64,000 bases of DNA from Cyathus striatus (Eukaryota; Basidiomycota; Agaricomycetes; Agaricales; Nidulariaceae), in assembly GCA_025738555.1 (NCBI GenBank), contig JAOVFP010000002.1, positions 4,836,001 to 4,900,000 on the forward strand. Direction: 5' to 3'. Within the stretch, counting starts at the first letter, position 1; the number at the start of each line of letters is the position of its first letter. The notes under the pieces are model-generated. The model ran no database searches. It had not been told where the DNA came from and worked only from the letters and a program-made list of their open reading frames with translations. Positions 24,535-36,300 of the stretch are shown here, in pieces. The translations under genes and the position numbers were made by a program.

Positions 24535-25300
24535 ATGAATTTACGGCCTATGCAGGTAAACTTATTCACCACCGTTAACGTTGTAATTCTGCTGGATATT
24601 TCTTGTACAGGTTCATGATTTGACGGGAATGCAAGCATGCAACCTGCAAAATCTTCCCGAAAATTACTCTTTGAAATACTGTATGTAGCACCCTTAATAA
24701 TCGATGCATGGGTGCAAGAACGACCAACATAGATCGTAATTTCTGTTAGACCTTATTCATGCTATGACGTGGCCCTCTATTTCTTACGTGGCAGAAGATC
24801 ACAAAGGTCGCATTGTTGGTTATATCCTGGCTAAAATGTGGTGTATGGCACCATTCTCTGATATTCTTCACGTCTGAGCTGTTTATAATATCTAGTGACG
24901 GGGATGTTTCTGAAGGTGTACAACCTCATGGGCATGTCATTTCTATCTCCGTTTTACGATCACATCGAAGACTTGGACTGGCAAGGAAGCTAATGGTACA
25001 GTCGCGTGCGTTGTTTACAACCCCTAAACGCTATTCCTCACCAACATTATTCTAATGGTTCACAACAGAAGAGGCCATGACTTCTATCTACCATGCATCT
25101 TATGTTTCCCTGCATGTTAGAAAATCTAATCGTGCAGCACTTGGTCTTTACCGAGATGCGCTTGGATTCACTGTACAAGAGATCGAACAGAAATATTGTA
25201 CGTTACCTATTGTTCTTACACCACCCAAATAAACCTCATCAAATACATAGACGCTGACGGTGAAGATGCGTACTCGATGCGTTTACCATTTAGGTCATAA
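24535..25300 (+). CDS. NAA10: NatA catalytic subunit Naa10/Ard1, copy 2
   Basis: Tandem paralogue of the gene at 23319-24074. Exons are 24535-24555, 24611-24680, 24750-24837, 24896-25005, 25069-25197 and 25251-25300, with lengths 21, 70, 88, 110, 129 and 50 nt, identical to copy 1. Blocks are [65 protein letters not shown] and [15 protein letters not shown]. My hand alignment gives 29 differences in 155 residues, about 80% identity. Differences cluster in the [22 protein letters not shown] loop, while the acetyl-CoA loop and active-site strands are kept. The donor after AAAAT at 24838 is ambiguous, since a later GT two bases on would change one or two residues. No stop or frameshift, so it looks functional. 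Confidence 0.93.
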
Positions 25301-25363
25301 TAAATATACATATATACATATTTATATATCATGTTGGCTTTCGATGTCAACACCCAGAGTCCA

Positions 25364-26808
25364 TCAATCGCGAAGACATTGTCTTGTACTTGCCTCCGAT
25401 TGAATTTTATTCCCCCCTATTACTTGTTTTTGAATGAGCTGGGCTGTTGCGAGTCCAAGGTTATAATATCCGTCATTTGTGCGCGCACTGAACATTCCTG
25501 TATGTGCCTGTACTTCATCATAAGCCAATTTATTATATGCTGGCAAAAAGTAAGAAAATTCGGGGGAAGCAGGTTTTGGGAGTACAATGAAAGAACGAGA
25601 GGTTAAAAATGCTGGTGCTGATGGAGGCAGCACGGTGTAGAAACTATTACGTGAACATCAGTATAGTACTGGGTTCAGAAAACATAATATTAAGACAAAC
25701 TTTCTGAAAAAGATCCCCTGGTCATCACTGATTTCTAATAAAGAACGCATCCTTATCTTCAAAGCGTCTTCGTCCCAAAGATTTCCTACATACTTCATGT
25801 GATCAGCTGCCCATGTATAACCCTGTCCTAGGTCTTCACGCTTATAGTAGGCACTTCCGGTAGCTGCACCAGCAAGTATCGCTCCTCCAACAGCATAAGC
25901 TGCCGGAGCAGTCCATCTTTGCCATCCAGATGAACCCGATGCACCATGATCTGCCGTTTGTGTCGTTTTTTTTGCGCTATACCCGGCGAGAGAACCCAGA
26001 AGAGCTGGCCCAACCGTCTTAGCGGCACCGACGTATTCAGTCGCCTTTGTGATCGTGTTTTTGAAAACAGAGGGGTGCAAGCCAAGGTACTGGAAAGGAA
26101 CTTCAGTGAATCATTAAAGTGGTGAGTAATTACCGAACGTACTGGGGTATCAAATGCAAGGCAGGCGACGATGCGGGGCCACAACGGCGCCTTATTATCG
26201 GGTCTTGAGTATACAAACTCTCGGAGACTGTCAGCAGCAAGTAGCCCGCCCATACTGTAGATAAACCGACTCCTTAAGTATGTACGTAACATTAGCATCA
26301 CCGGCCTGTACTTACCTGTGACCACATAATGCAATCTGTACACTTCCCGCTCCCCCTTCCGCTGCTACTTCCCGTTCAACTGTAAGGGTAGTTAACCAGT
26401 CCGCAAGACGAACCACAGCTTCATCCTGTAATATTTTTTCTATGTCAGCGAACGAGACAGTTCACTGAGAAACAGAGCACCCACAAGTGTGCCCTTGGTC
26501 TGAGATATAATGTTGGCAGCTTAAACAAAGGACGATGTACCTGGTTGAATTCCTACCTCATATGCTGGGAAAACAATAGACTCGACAAAAAAATCTGGTA
26601 AACTATCGGCAAGAACGTGCTGGACTCGTTGCGGAAAGTCTCCAAATGTCTCGTCTGTACCTTTGAACCCGTGAATGAATATAACCAGAAGACTTTGTTT
26701 GTTCTGGGTAGCAACATCGAGCCTACGTTTGTCCGAAGAGTCGCACTTTGGCTTCGAATCACCTAGGGCTGGTTGGTTCATGTGAGTTTCAACGTCGAGT
26801 AATTTCAA
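25364..26808 (-). CDS. lipase-like serine hydrolase (DUF676/PGAP1-like), membrane-associated
   Basis: An alpha/beta hydrolase of the DUF676 lipase-like type. The start MKLLDVETHMNQP (26808) leads to LLVIFIHGFKGTDETFGDFPQRV, the first strand and oxyanion loop, then FFVESIVFPAYE. After an intron, GHSMGGLLAADSL (about 26235-26330) is the nucleophile elbow. CLAFDTPYLGLHPSVFKN follows and is typical of the family. A Gly/Ala-rich hydrophobic segment (AAYAVGGAILAGAATGSAYY) near 25855-25910 could be a membrane helix. The last exon holds QAHTGMFSARTNDGYYNLG, with the likely catalytic His near 25480, and ends at TGA 25364. Substrate unknown. In the frame the N-terminus may start further in, but this is the first Met giving the conserved block. 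Confidence 0.82.
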
Positions 26809-26895
26809 GTTGTAGCTTCAGAAGCTATGCATGTCCAAAATGTCATGAATACTTATGTAAGTACTTATCCTTGTGTTGGTTGGACCAGTCTCCAA

Positions 26896-27103
26896 CCAGG
26901 CTCCTAAAACCAGCCTTATCGCTCGCTGGAATGGCCTACGTGAGATAAGATAAAGGGTGTGTACAAATAAACAAACCTAGGGGGCCAAACTCGAGTTGCG
27001 AGTTTGGCCGTTACGTTTTGTTTGTTGTTTGTACCTACATGTCCCTTATGTAAGCCTGTGTAGGCCATTTGAGCGAGGCGAGGGGATGGTTTTAGGAGCC
27101 TGG
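26896..27103. mobile_element. foldback (MITE-like) element, 208 bp
   Basis: An almost full-length inverted repeat. The left end CCAGGCTCCTAAAACC (26896) and the right end GGTTTTAGGAGCCTGG (27088-27103) are perfect complements. The arms stay complementary inward with mismatches (ATGGCCTAC at 26931-26939 against GTAGGCCAT near 27060-27069; GTACAAATAAACAAA at 26961 against TTTGTTTGTTGTTTGTAC ending 27034). The centre is a perfect 11-bp stem around AGTTG (GGCCAAACTCG / CGAGTTTGGCC). No clear target-site duplication flanks it. It lies just upstream of the hydrolase gene at 25364-26808. The terminal motif CAGGCTCCTAAAAC recurs at 48392, next to a decayed hAT transposase, so it may be a hAT-type non-autonomous element. 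Confidence 0.75.
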
Positions 27104-27445
27104 GCTGGCAGATTTCGTCTCAGTGTTCTCGGAGACGTGAAGAGCATAGTTCCGAGAAATACTTCGCTTGTAATAAATTCTCAGATTCACATGGCAATAA
27201 AAATCATTTCTTCATCATTTCTCGTGCCAGGGTCAAATAATTCGCCAGATGTCACTTGATTGCGCTAGATCGATTTTCACTGGATGTACGGTAATAGCTA
27301 AGTTTTATGTAAACTGCAAAAAAAAAAAAATCAGCCTATAACTTATAACTATAAGTTAGTGGCGAGTTAGTTGGCTGAATTAATCATTTTAGTTAAGTAA
27401 GTATAGGAGTATGTACTAGAATAATCTTCACAAGTTGAATATACA

Positions 27446-28489
27446 TTATAACTCGCTTGAGCATTGACTCTGGTAAGGTGCCTGTGTCTGTAGAGGGGGA
27501 TAATAATGTTCCTGAGTTAAATTATTATCCGATGAAGTTGGCGATTGAACTGTGATGGGATGTGGTGCATGTTCCCCAGACTCAGAACCAGCGGGAGGTA
27601 TCTGCATCCCCCCAGATCTGAAGGGCGAAGAAACGGAAACTGGCAGTTGATACCAGATTTGTCGCTGAGGAGTGCTGACAACAAATCTCTCAGGGTGAGA
27701 AACTGAATTCCTAGTTACTTCACTACCAATCACCTCTGATAGCTTTAACTCATCCTGGGTAAGCAGCTTCTCCACAGAGGCTTGAGAGTCCTGTGACGAA
27801 AAGGGCGATGATGTACCATGTATGAAGTTATGCGATTTCATTGAAGAAATCGAGGTAGGACATTCACTGTGGCTCAGTTTCCGCTTTTTTACTGCAGGCG
27901 GTTGCTGAATAAGTGAATTAAATGTAGGAATTGGGATATCATGGTCCACATGCTCTGTAGTGGCGACGACATCGAACCAAAATCTGGAAAAACTTGGTTA
28001 TGCGATGGTGGCGTCCGGGGAGCACACAACGATTCTGAGTCATCAATACGTGCTAAAATAACCATTCGTCAATATTTAGAGGCTGTGCAACACGACAGAA
28101 CAGCTACGCTACCTTGTGGTGGGGAATATGCAGCAGAAGAGAATGAACTAGATGCGGGTGGGGATGGAAGAGAGGATGTGATTTCATCGGAGTTCTGAGA
28201 TGTGCTACCTGACATCAATCATGTCAGAATTGAAAAGGGAGCGTGATCCGCCATTACCTGTGAATTTAACATTGTCCAATGTGCGCGCTGTTACTGTAGG
28301 TTGTCCATCCCCCGGTTTTTTCGACACCAAACTGCTGATTTTCGTTGGGAGAGCAATCATGATATGGTCATTTATTACATGTTGCTCAAATTCATATCTG
28401 GCGGGAAACGTCTTTCGGCACCGTCCCATCCTACATGTAAAGATGGAGGATGGCAATGACTCGGAATCATTTTCATGAAGGCGTTGCAT
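27446..28489 (-). CDS. C2H2 zinc-finger protein of unknown role
   Basis: The first exon starts MQRLHENDSESLPSS at 28489 and contains one C2H2 finger, FTCRMGRCRKTFPARYEFEQHVINDH (C-x4-C-x12-H-x4-H). It continues to LDNVKFTG near 28256. An intron of about 47 nt then joins in phase to STSQNSDEITSSLPSPPASSS. Later exons give DDSESLCAPRTPPSHNQVFPDFG and a Ser/Gln/Pro-rich region with a basic patch (PAVKKRKLSHSE), ending CSSEL at TGA 27446. The joint near 27930-28000 is not resolved, because the two well-formed frames do not meet in phase by a normal intron. A nuclear regulator is plausible from the finger and basic patch, but no family was recognised. Confidence 0.6.
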
Positions 28490-28805
28490 CGATATGAGCC
28501 TAAAAACGATGGTCTAATGTTGTTTGAATTGCTGATTCTTGACCAGGCCTTGAAGGAAGACGCGATGTATATGAAAGCCAGTGCATGCGCGAACGCTTGA
28601 GGATGTCGTCGGTTCTCTAATAGAAGTTACAGGGAGCGTTCGAGTGTCACGACTCACGATTCGGAGGAAATCACGTGTTTTATTTATGTAAATCACCAAA
28701 TACTGCTAATAGTAAATACTATTCGAATTTCGGAGTACTGTTGGTATACTTACACTATACTAAGCACATCAACGTTAATTTCATTCATCTGTGACCTTTC
28801 GTCTT

Positions 28806-29552
28806 ATGTCTCTTGAATTGTTTGACGAAAGTGTTATTCTCAAATACCTTGATCTTCCTCATGACTATCAACCATCTCCAAAGACGGATGCAGTAGTATT
28901 CCTTACGAAACATTTAACTCAGTTACCTCCCCATATTCTCCTTCATTTCAGTCATATTACTACCCCGAAACAAAGGAGCGTACTGCCAACAATACGAAAT
29001 CGCAGATTAACATATACCGTTAATAACCCACCCGAGCTACAATTTTTGGCAGCTCGCAGAAATTGGCCTTTGTTGTGGGAGGGTCGAGAGCGTCGTGGAA
29101 TAGAGGAAGGAAGAGAAGAGAAGGCATGGGCCGAGAGTAGTTTCTTGGAGGGTTCGGAAAAGCATGTGGGCAAGCTAGGAAATTTACTCAAGGAGTATGA
29201 AGAAGAGCGTGAGGCTGAACGCATTCGTATTATGCGGCGAGAGAATGCAGCATTAGACGATTTTGTGCCTGAAGAAGATGAAAGCTCAAGCGATGAAGAC
29301 GAGGACATCAAGCAGACGTCAGAGCAGGAAACAGAAGAAGAGATCAGAACGACGTTTGAACGGCTGATTCGAGAGCGGTTCATCTATGGCCTGTTAGATG
29401 TGAGCGTCTGGAACTTATTGCAGATTCGGTCGGTTTACAGGTTTTACTAGAATATCGACTACGATAAGGTAGATTGGGATGAAACGCTTGATGATGCCGA
29501 AGACAACAGGGATGCAGAAGAAAGATGGTTTGATGAAGATGACGATGAATAA
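28806..29552 (+). CDS. CCDC97-like protein (DUF2052 family)
   Basis: An acidic, mostly helical protein. The long first exon (28806-29399) reads MSLELFDESVILKYLDLP, then a charged region with EEREAERIRIMRRENAALDDFVPEEDE and TFERLIRERFIYGLLD. One intron (GTGAGC...TAG, about 29400-29450) joins to NIDYDKVDWDETLDDAEDNRDAEERWFDEDDDE, ending at TAA 29550-29552. The C-terminal block D-Y-D-x-V-D-x-D ... RDAEERWFD is the hallmark I recognise from CCDC97/DUF2052 proteins, which are linked to the spliceosomal SF3B complex in animals. I prefer the ATG at 28806 over 28791, since MSLELFDE starts the conserved part. Confidence 0.75.
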
Positions 29553-30592
29553 TAAGAATGGGGTTTGAAGGAACTGGGAACTGAGCCCCAGTCAAAAATC
29601 GGTCTAGTGTTGTCGAGCGGTATCCAGTGGCATCGAAGACCAGATGTTACACGATATCGCAATTAAATCTGGAATATAACGATTTTTTTCGTGTAAGATC
29701 TAAGTACATCGAGGCTAGACAAGTGCCAAGAAAAAGTTGGATTTGCAAAGCCGCCAACTTCATGTCAAATATAGCGATATCTAGTGCCACCTCAATGATA
29801 TTCTAGCTGTATCTTGCGCTGTTGAAGCATTTCCAAGGGATTTGTACAGGCATAGAAAGAAAACCAAAAGCACATATATTGCCAATTATCTACTGGGATA
29901 CATTTGTCGGTATACAACACATCTAATGCTACCGTACTACTGTATACTATACACACCAGCTACCCAACTAAACCCATACATACCTTGCACATGTGTGCAC
30001 CCCGAGTACCACTCTGACTCCTATGCCCAAAATCAGCAACGATCATGCGAACGAACCATCGAAGGTAGAGTGTCAATCAGGAGTGCATGAATAAATAACA
30101 GAGAGTCGAAGTAGAAGTGGGGATATGGGTAGCTGGGAAGTCATCGCTGGTTCATTTAAATGAGTGCAAGTCAAAACGAAGCGATACTAGGCCACACACC
30201 TATGAAAGACCACTTGTCATGTAGTGTTTCTCGCAGATGGATGAGGTTAAGGTGCCAGTGGTGGAGGGGTGAAAAGAGAGTATTACGAAGTACTAGACTT
30301 GCATGAGGTGCGAGAAGTTGGTGGGAGCGAAAAGAAAGGGCCTGTTGCATGCTACGCGTAAGCGTTACAATTATATAGAAGTGATGGAGAGGGGAAATGA
30401 ATTCCATGCACTAAGTTTATGACAGCGCTCTCACAATCCTGTTTACCCTAGAAATCGCTCGAAAACTGAGCTCTGAGCATGTGTAGAATCACGTTTACTG
30501 CAATCTAAGTCTAAGTCGAAGTTTTACCGTGTGATAACACTGCGTCACGTCTTTGCTTGCCCTCACTCTCATTCGTTGATTGCCCGCCCTAA
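29553..30592. other. long intergenic region upstream of the REB1-like gene
   Basis: About 1.04 kb with only short, unconserved frames. It includes an A/T-rich stretch near 29840-30000 and a CGTCACGTC motif near 30542-30550, about 45 bp before the REB1-like ATG. I see no RNA gene or repeat. Confidence 0.5.
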
Positions 30593-33003
30593 ATGCTCGC
30601 CGTCCCTCCCAACGGCCGCGGTGATTCCTCTGCTCTCATTCAAACATCAGTTAATCCAGAGGAACTCAATACACAAACTAATGTCGCAGTGCACCATAAA
30701 AAGAAGAAAAAGCGTTCCGAGGATGGAGATGTAACTCCAGGCAATATTGAAGTGCACAAGCGAAAACGAAAGAAACAGTGCCTCGCGGACGCTGCTTCAG
30801 AAATAACCGATGCTACTGCGGGCAGCGAGGAACGTTTGTCCAAGAAGCATAAGAATTCAAAGAAAGGCAAGAATAAAGATTCCGTACCTCAAGACATCAC
30901 GCCAGATTCAGATATGACCCAAGTCGATCCTAATGCTCAAGCTGCTGCTCTCCTTTCTGCCATTGTTGCAGCCGCTGCTGGGACCCCTGATGTCCTAGCA
31001 TCCTCTCATCAACATCAACCACCAATTCCCCCTCTACCGTTTCATCCCCATATGATGCCGCCGTTCATGCATTTCCCTGGAATGCCGTATGACTTTCCGC
31101 CTCCATCTTATGGCACAGATGGTTCCCACCCCTCTCCCCCTCCTCCAATGGCTCCTTTCCTACCTCCCATGGGATTACCACTTTCTGAGTTAACGTTTGG
31201 CTCGAATGAGGACGTGTTGCGAGCTCTACAAGATTTGGACATGTCCAAGATCACCAGTGTGCTTAAATCATTAGGTGAAACCGGTCAGATCAATGGGTCA
31301 CTGTGTGGCCTCCCTCCTCCGAATTTCTTTACTCCTTTCTCAGAACAGACACATACGAGCCGCGTGGGTCAGATACCCACTGCCTCTAATGCCATTTTGG
31401 GTGTTCCATCCAAAAGTTCTACAGGTCCAACACATCATAGAAGGACTTTGGATATGAGTCTCCCAGGGAACACGGAGCAAACTGAGCCACAGCACGCCCA
31501 TCTTCTCGCTACGAGGTGGCTAAGTGCTGGTAAATTAGCAGAATTAGTAAGAACTGAAGGTATCACTATTTCCTCATGCTTTCTCTTGCAATGATTTATA
31601 TACGTCTTTGAATAGGCCTTGTATACAAGAAAGGGAAATTTTCAGCTATAGAAGAACATCAGTTGAAGGCTGCAATGGAAAAATATCGAACGGTAAGAAG
31701 GTCTCAATGCATAGCATAATTTCGCTATAAGTTCTCTAGGGAAATCACTTGACGGAAGAGCAATTACAAGATATTATCTTTCCTAAAAATGAAAAGAGTA
31801 GGAACAACGTGTTTTGGACGGAGCTTAGTCGGTCGCTTCCTTTGATTTCGTTATGTCTACTCATATGCCATGTGAGTAGCTTTTGCTGTACCTCAGCGTC
31901 CTATCATAGCCGTATATCACCACATTCGTCGGGCATATCATGCCATTCAACCAAAAGGGCCATGGACTCCTAATGAAGACGCTTTACTGAAACAGTATGC
32001 ATTGACCTATTGTTTCCAGCACCCTCCTTTTTCCTGACAAATATAGGGCGGTTACTGACCTTGGACAGCGTTGGGAAAAAGTCAGTGAACGAGTGGGGCG
32101 ACGCTCATCGGACTGCCGTGATAGATATCGCAACCATATTCAAGGTCGTGAAAAGCGAGTCACAGGTAAGATATTATACTGACTTTATATATATATTCAC
32201 ATAACATTACGTTAGGTCCATGGTCGAAAGCAGAAGAGGAGAAATTGACGCGCATTGTTACCGATATGACAATCAACCAAGGGAGGGATATTGATAACGA
32301 CGTCTTTTGGGGTAAAGTTAGTGAGCTTATGGATGGAACTCGTGGACGCCAGCAATGCCGAATCAAATGGTCTGTATTCGAAAGTCGCAGCTTCAGGCAG
32401 AATCTAACTAACTCGGTTGCAGGACTGATGCGCTAAGTAAAACTGTTAAGAACGAAGGGAAAAAGCCCCGCTGGGGTCAACAGGATGCATTTATCCTTAT
32501 ACATAAGTGGGTTCTCAACGTCCGGGACCGATGTCATCCATCCTTATTATGATCTTAGAATTGATTCTCTTAACGTCCGCGATGACACCGAGATCGATTG
32601 GAAGACACTTCCCGATCCAGATTGGAATCTTTGGAGTGCCCACACACTTCAGCGTCGGTGGCTCACCATGAAGCGAAGTATAAAGGGATTTGAAGACATG
32701 ACACATCAAGGTATCTGCCGCCATTTCCCTCGTCATTCAAAGCTTTTGACGCCTTTAACTGTAGAAATAATTGACATATTACGTGTAAAAAAAGCACACC
32801 TGCCAGTGATCAATCCCGCTTCACAATCTAAAAAACGAAAAGAACGAAAGGTGACAAGTGCAGAAGCAGTCAGTGAGCCGACTGATGGAAACGGGAATCA
32901 CGGTGCGAATACAAATTTTGTAGTTAGACAAGACGATGAAACTAGTAGCGGCGATTTTGAGGACAGCTCATCCGGATCAAGTTCTGTGTTAGAAGATGAC
33001 TAA
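30593..33003 (+). CDS. REB1: Reb1/TTF1-like Myb DNA-binding factor
   Basis: Reb1-type Myb proteins bind rDNA terminators and promoters and arrest RNA polymerase I and replication forks. The first exon (30593-~31556) holds Lys/Arg patches (HHKKKKKRS, KRKRKKQ, KKHKNSKKGK) and a Pro/Met/His-rich segment (PHMMPPFMHFPGMPYDFPPPSY). The DNA-binding part is spread over short exons: KKGKFSAIEEHQLKAAMEKYR, then PKGPWTPNEDALLKQAV, DLGQRWEKVSERVGRRSSDCRDRYRNHI, then GPWSKAEEEKLTRIV and WGKVSELMDGTRGRQQCRIKW. A further divergent repeat with IDWKTLPDPDWNLWSAHTLQRRW follows. This W-x~20-W-x~20-W/Y spacing over three or four repeats matches Reb1/Nsi1/TTF1. An acidic Ser-rich tail ends at TAA 33001-33003. Direct orthology to S. 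pombe Reb1 is inferred. Confidence 0.85.
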
Positions 33004-33353
33004 ACGCCAGTTTGAAGCAGCTGTTATTATCTTATCGATGATTCTTGCTTAGCACGATAAAGTACAATATAATACCCACCTTTATAATAATTGGTGGAGT
33101 CGCGTCTTAACATTATTCACGTGAGCGTGTCATATGCGGCGAATATACTTTATCATCATGGATTACGCGTGTATCAGGGTTTGCAAATTTCACCATGCGG
33201 ATACAACCATGCAGGTGATTTGTTCATTCAAGTTGCACGGTTTGGAATTCATTAAAAGGCACGCAGAGACCACAAGGGAGCAGAAAGAGTTGTATTTTAT
33301 GCTTTGCTAGAAAGTCTCCGGTCTCATTTTGATTCTTACTCCCCCCCCCCACT
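33004..33353. other. intergenic, upstream of amidohydrolase
   Basis: A 350-bp spacer between two same-strand genes. A run of ten or more C bases (33341-33351) lies right before the amidohydrolase ATG. No gene seen. Confidence 0.5.
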
Positions 33354-36300
33354 ATGTCTGAGAAGACGCACATACTTGAGTTGAATGCAATTGGCAGACG
33401 CTCTAGAGGATCGATTCCCACTGTCTTGCTGATCATTACAGGATTGGCAGCTCTTAGCCTCCTCGGAACAATAGTTTCGTTCCATACATTCACGTTTACC
33501 GACACGATTGCTCACCGTGTTCCTGCTAACGCGCAAACTATCCTTTCCCACTGCGTATCTCTGAAGGCCACTCCCGGCCCTGCACAAGACTTTTTCGATA
33601 GGGAAATTTCCGATAGATTTGAACCGGGGACCAATGCAACCTTGCTTAGAAACTGTACTATATTCACCGGAGAACATAACGGGACTGTTGTAACTCACGG
33701 CGATATTCTGGTTGATAAAGGGATTATCAAGCGGATTGGGAAGGTTACTCAGAGGGAAATAGACAACACCCCGAATTTAACTGTCGTGGAGGCTAATGGA
33801 GCTTGGGTGACTCCAGGTCTTGGTATGTGAAGTAAACCGATACTATGAGTTAAGATCCCAAGTAAACAAATAACTATTATACTTAGTTGATCTCCATTCG
33901 CATCTCGGAGTTCTCAGTGCTCCTGTGCTTTCCGGTACGTTGTAACATACATTCCGAAATTTTTAGTTAATGAATCAGGCTTATTTAGGCGCTTTCGATT
34001 TGAACTCTCTTAAGGGGCCCATACTGCCTTGGCTGAGGAGTGTCGATGGATTGAATACGCATGACGAGGCATATGATTTAGCAATTGCCGGCGGTGTTAC
34101 AACAGCACAGATTCTGCCTGGTAGCGGCAACGCTATCGGTAAGTTCACAATAAAGTTAGCTAGAGTATATTTGCTTACAGTGTCCTTCCAGGTGGTCAAG
34201 CCTTCGTGGTAAAACTCAGGAAAACGAAAGAACGATCGCCGTCTTCTATGGTTGTCGAACCACCACATAGCTTGAACGGAACGATTTCGTCAGCCGAGTA
34301 CACCCCGTTCCGGTGGAGACATATGAAGCACGTACCTTTCCTCTAACATAAAAGATAATCAATTTGACAATTTTATTCGGTAGACAAGCATGTGGCGAAA
34401 ACCTACGTTCATATGGTACTCGTATGGATTCAATGTGGTCCTTTCGATCCGCCTATAATGAAGCACGAAAAGTGAAGAATGCCCAAGATGAATACTGTGC
34501 AAAAGCAGAAGCCGGCATGTGGAACCTAATCATTCAACCTTTTCCCGAGAGCTTCCAGTGGGAGATGCTTGTTGATGTTCTTCGTGGAAGAGTGAAGGTC
34601 GGTCTAAATAAAATAAAGAAACAATAATATTGGGCTTCTGAGCAGAAGCAATGTAGATATCAAATCACTGTTACGAGGCGGTTGACTTGGATGACATTGT
34701 TAGGGTATGCAGCTTTCATCCACTTTCGCATGTGTTATTAAACTCGAATACACAGCTAACGAACGAATTCCAATTTCCACTGGCGACTTTCCATCATGCT
34801 TCGGAAGCTTACCTTGTTCCCGACCTCTTGAAAAGAACGTGAGTGCAAAGTCATCTGAATTATAGCGTTTTGTTGTCCGACACTATAGTTAAGGTGGGGA
34901 GGCACTCCTACAATAGCAATTTTTGCCACCAATCACCGGTGAGTTTTCTGTACACTTTGGGTGGGTGGTGGTTCACATTCACTGACAGCTACAAGCGCGA
35001 AGCATACCGCGGATCCGAGTTTGCTGGAAGGATTCTTGCTGATGAAGGCATCCCGGTAGTGATGAAGGTATTTTAACATGATTTATTAATTGCTTGGAGT
35101 TCCTCATGTCCTTAAAAACAACAGTCTGACCACCCAGTAATTAACTCTCGATATCTCATTCATGAAGCCCAACAGGCGCATTACTTTAGCTTGCCAGCTA
35201 ATCTTGCTTTAGCATCTGTGACATCAGTTCCTGCTGCTGCTGCTGGTCTATCGCATCGAATTGGCGTCTTAAGGGAAGGTGCCGACGCTGACATTGTCCT
35301 TTGGGATTCGCATCCTTTGCGTATTGGAGCGACTCCTATTAAGGTTTGGATTGATGGTATCGTTCAAATCCCTATCCCTTCCAAGACCGATACACCGAAC
35401 AATGTCGTAGTTGGCAAAGGTAAGGACGAAGAGAAATGGAAAGAAATACCAAAGACGCCCAACTGGGATAAAGAGCGTAATGAAACTCTTAAATGGGACG
35501 GACTCCCACCTCTTCAAGGCAGGAGAAAACAGGATGCAGTCGCTTTCATTAATGTACAGAAAGTCTGGTTGCGAAGCGACGGTGGAGAGATTACAGAAGC
35601 GGCCTCATTCACGAATGATGACTTCGGCACTGTCATTATTGAAAACGGCAAGATTACTTGCATGGATTCTACCTGTATTACGCGAGGAAGCTTGGGCAAT
35701 GTCATAGACCTAAAAGGAGGATCTATTTCTCCCGGATTGATGACATACGGATCTCCAATTGGACTAGAAGAAATTCGAGGTGAACCATCAACAGGCGATG
35801 GAGAACTGCTGAACGCATTCCAGCGAAACATCCCCAAAATCTTGGATGACACGGGAGGCGTAGTTCGAGCGGCCGATGGTCTAATGTTCGGAACTCGCAA
35901 TGCATTGTAAGTATTTTTCGTCGTCTTTCAATGTCGCTGCAATTGAACTCCTAGAATCGCTTATCGCTCTGGCGTCACCTTTGCGACTTCATCATTGGCA
36001 AAGCCCATCTTCCTTTACGCGTCAGAAGGCCATTTAATTGCGGGCTTGTCAGTCACATTTCGAACAGGTGCCTCGCATGCGATGGAGAGCGGTGCAATTA
36101 TCCTGGATGTGGTTGCTCTTCATGTGGTCATTGGTCGTGCTCATCCAGTTTTCCACGATAAATCCATTAGCGTGAGCACTCAAGTAGCTGCATTGAGGCG
36201 ACTTTTGTTCGGATGGGAATCCACGGACAAAGAGACTGGTTTATGGTTCCGAAGGGCATCTGAGGTGGGCACAATGCTTTTGCCACCTTCACACGTTACT

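Noticed and set aside
33341..33351. C run before the amidohydrolase ATG as an assembly gap or adapter
   Set aside because: Short homopolymer only; the sequence on both sides is normal and the ATG gives the expected membrane helix.
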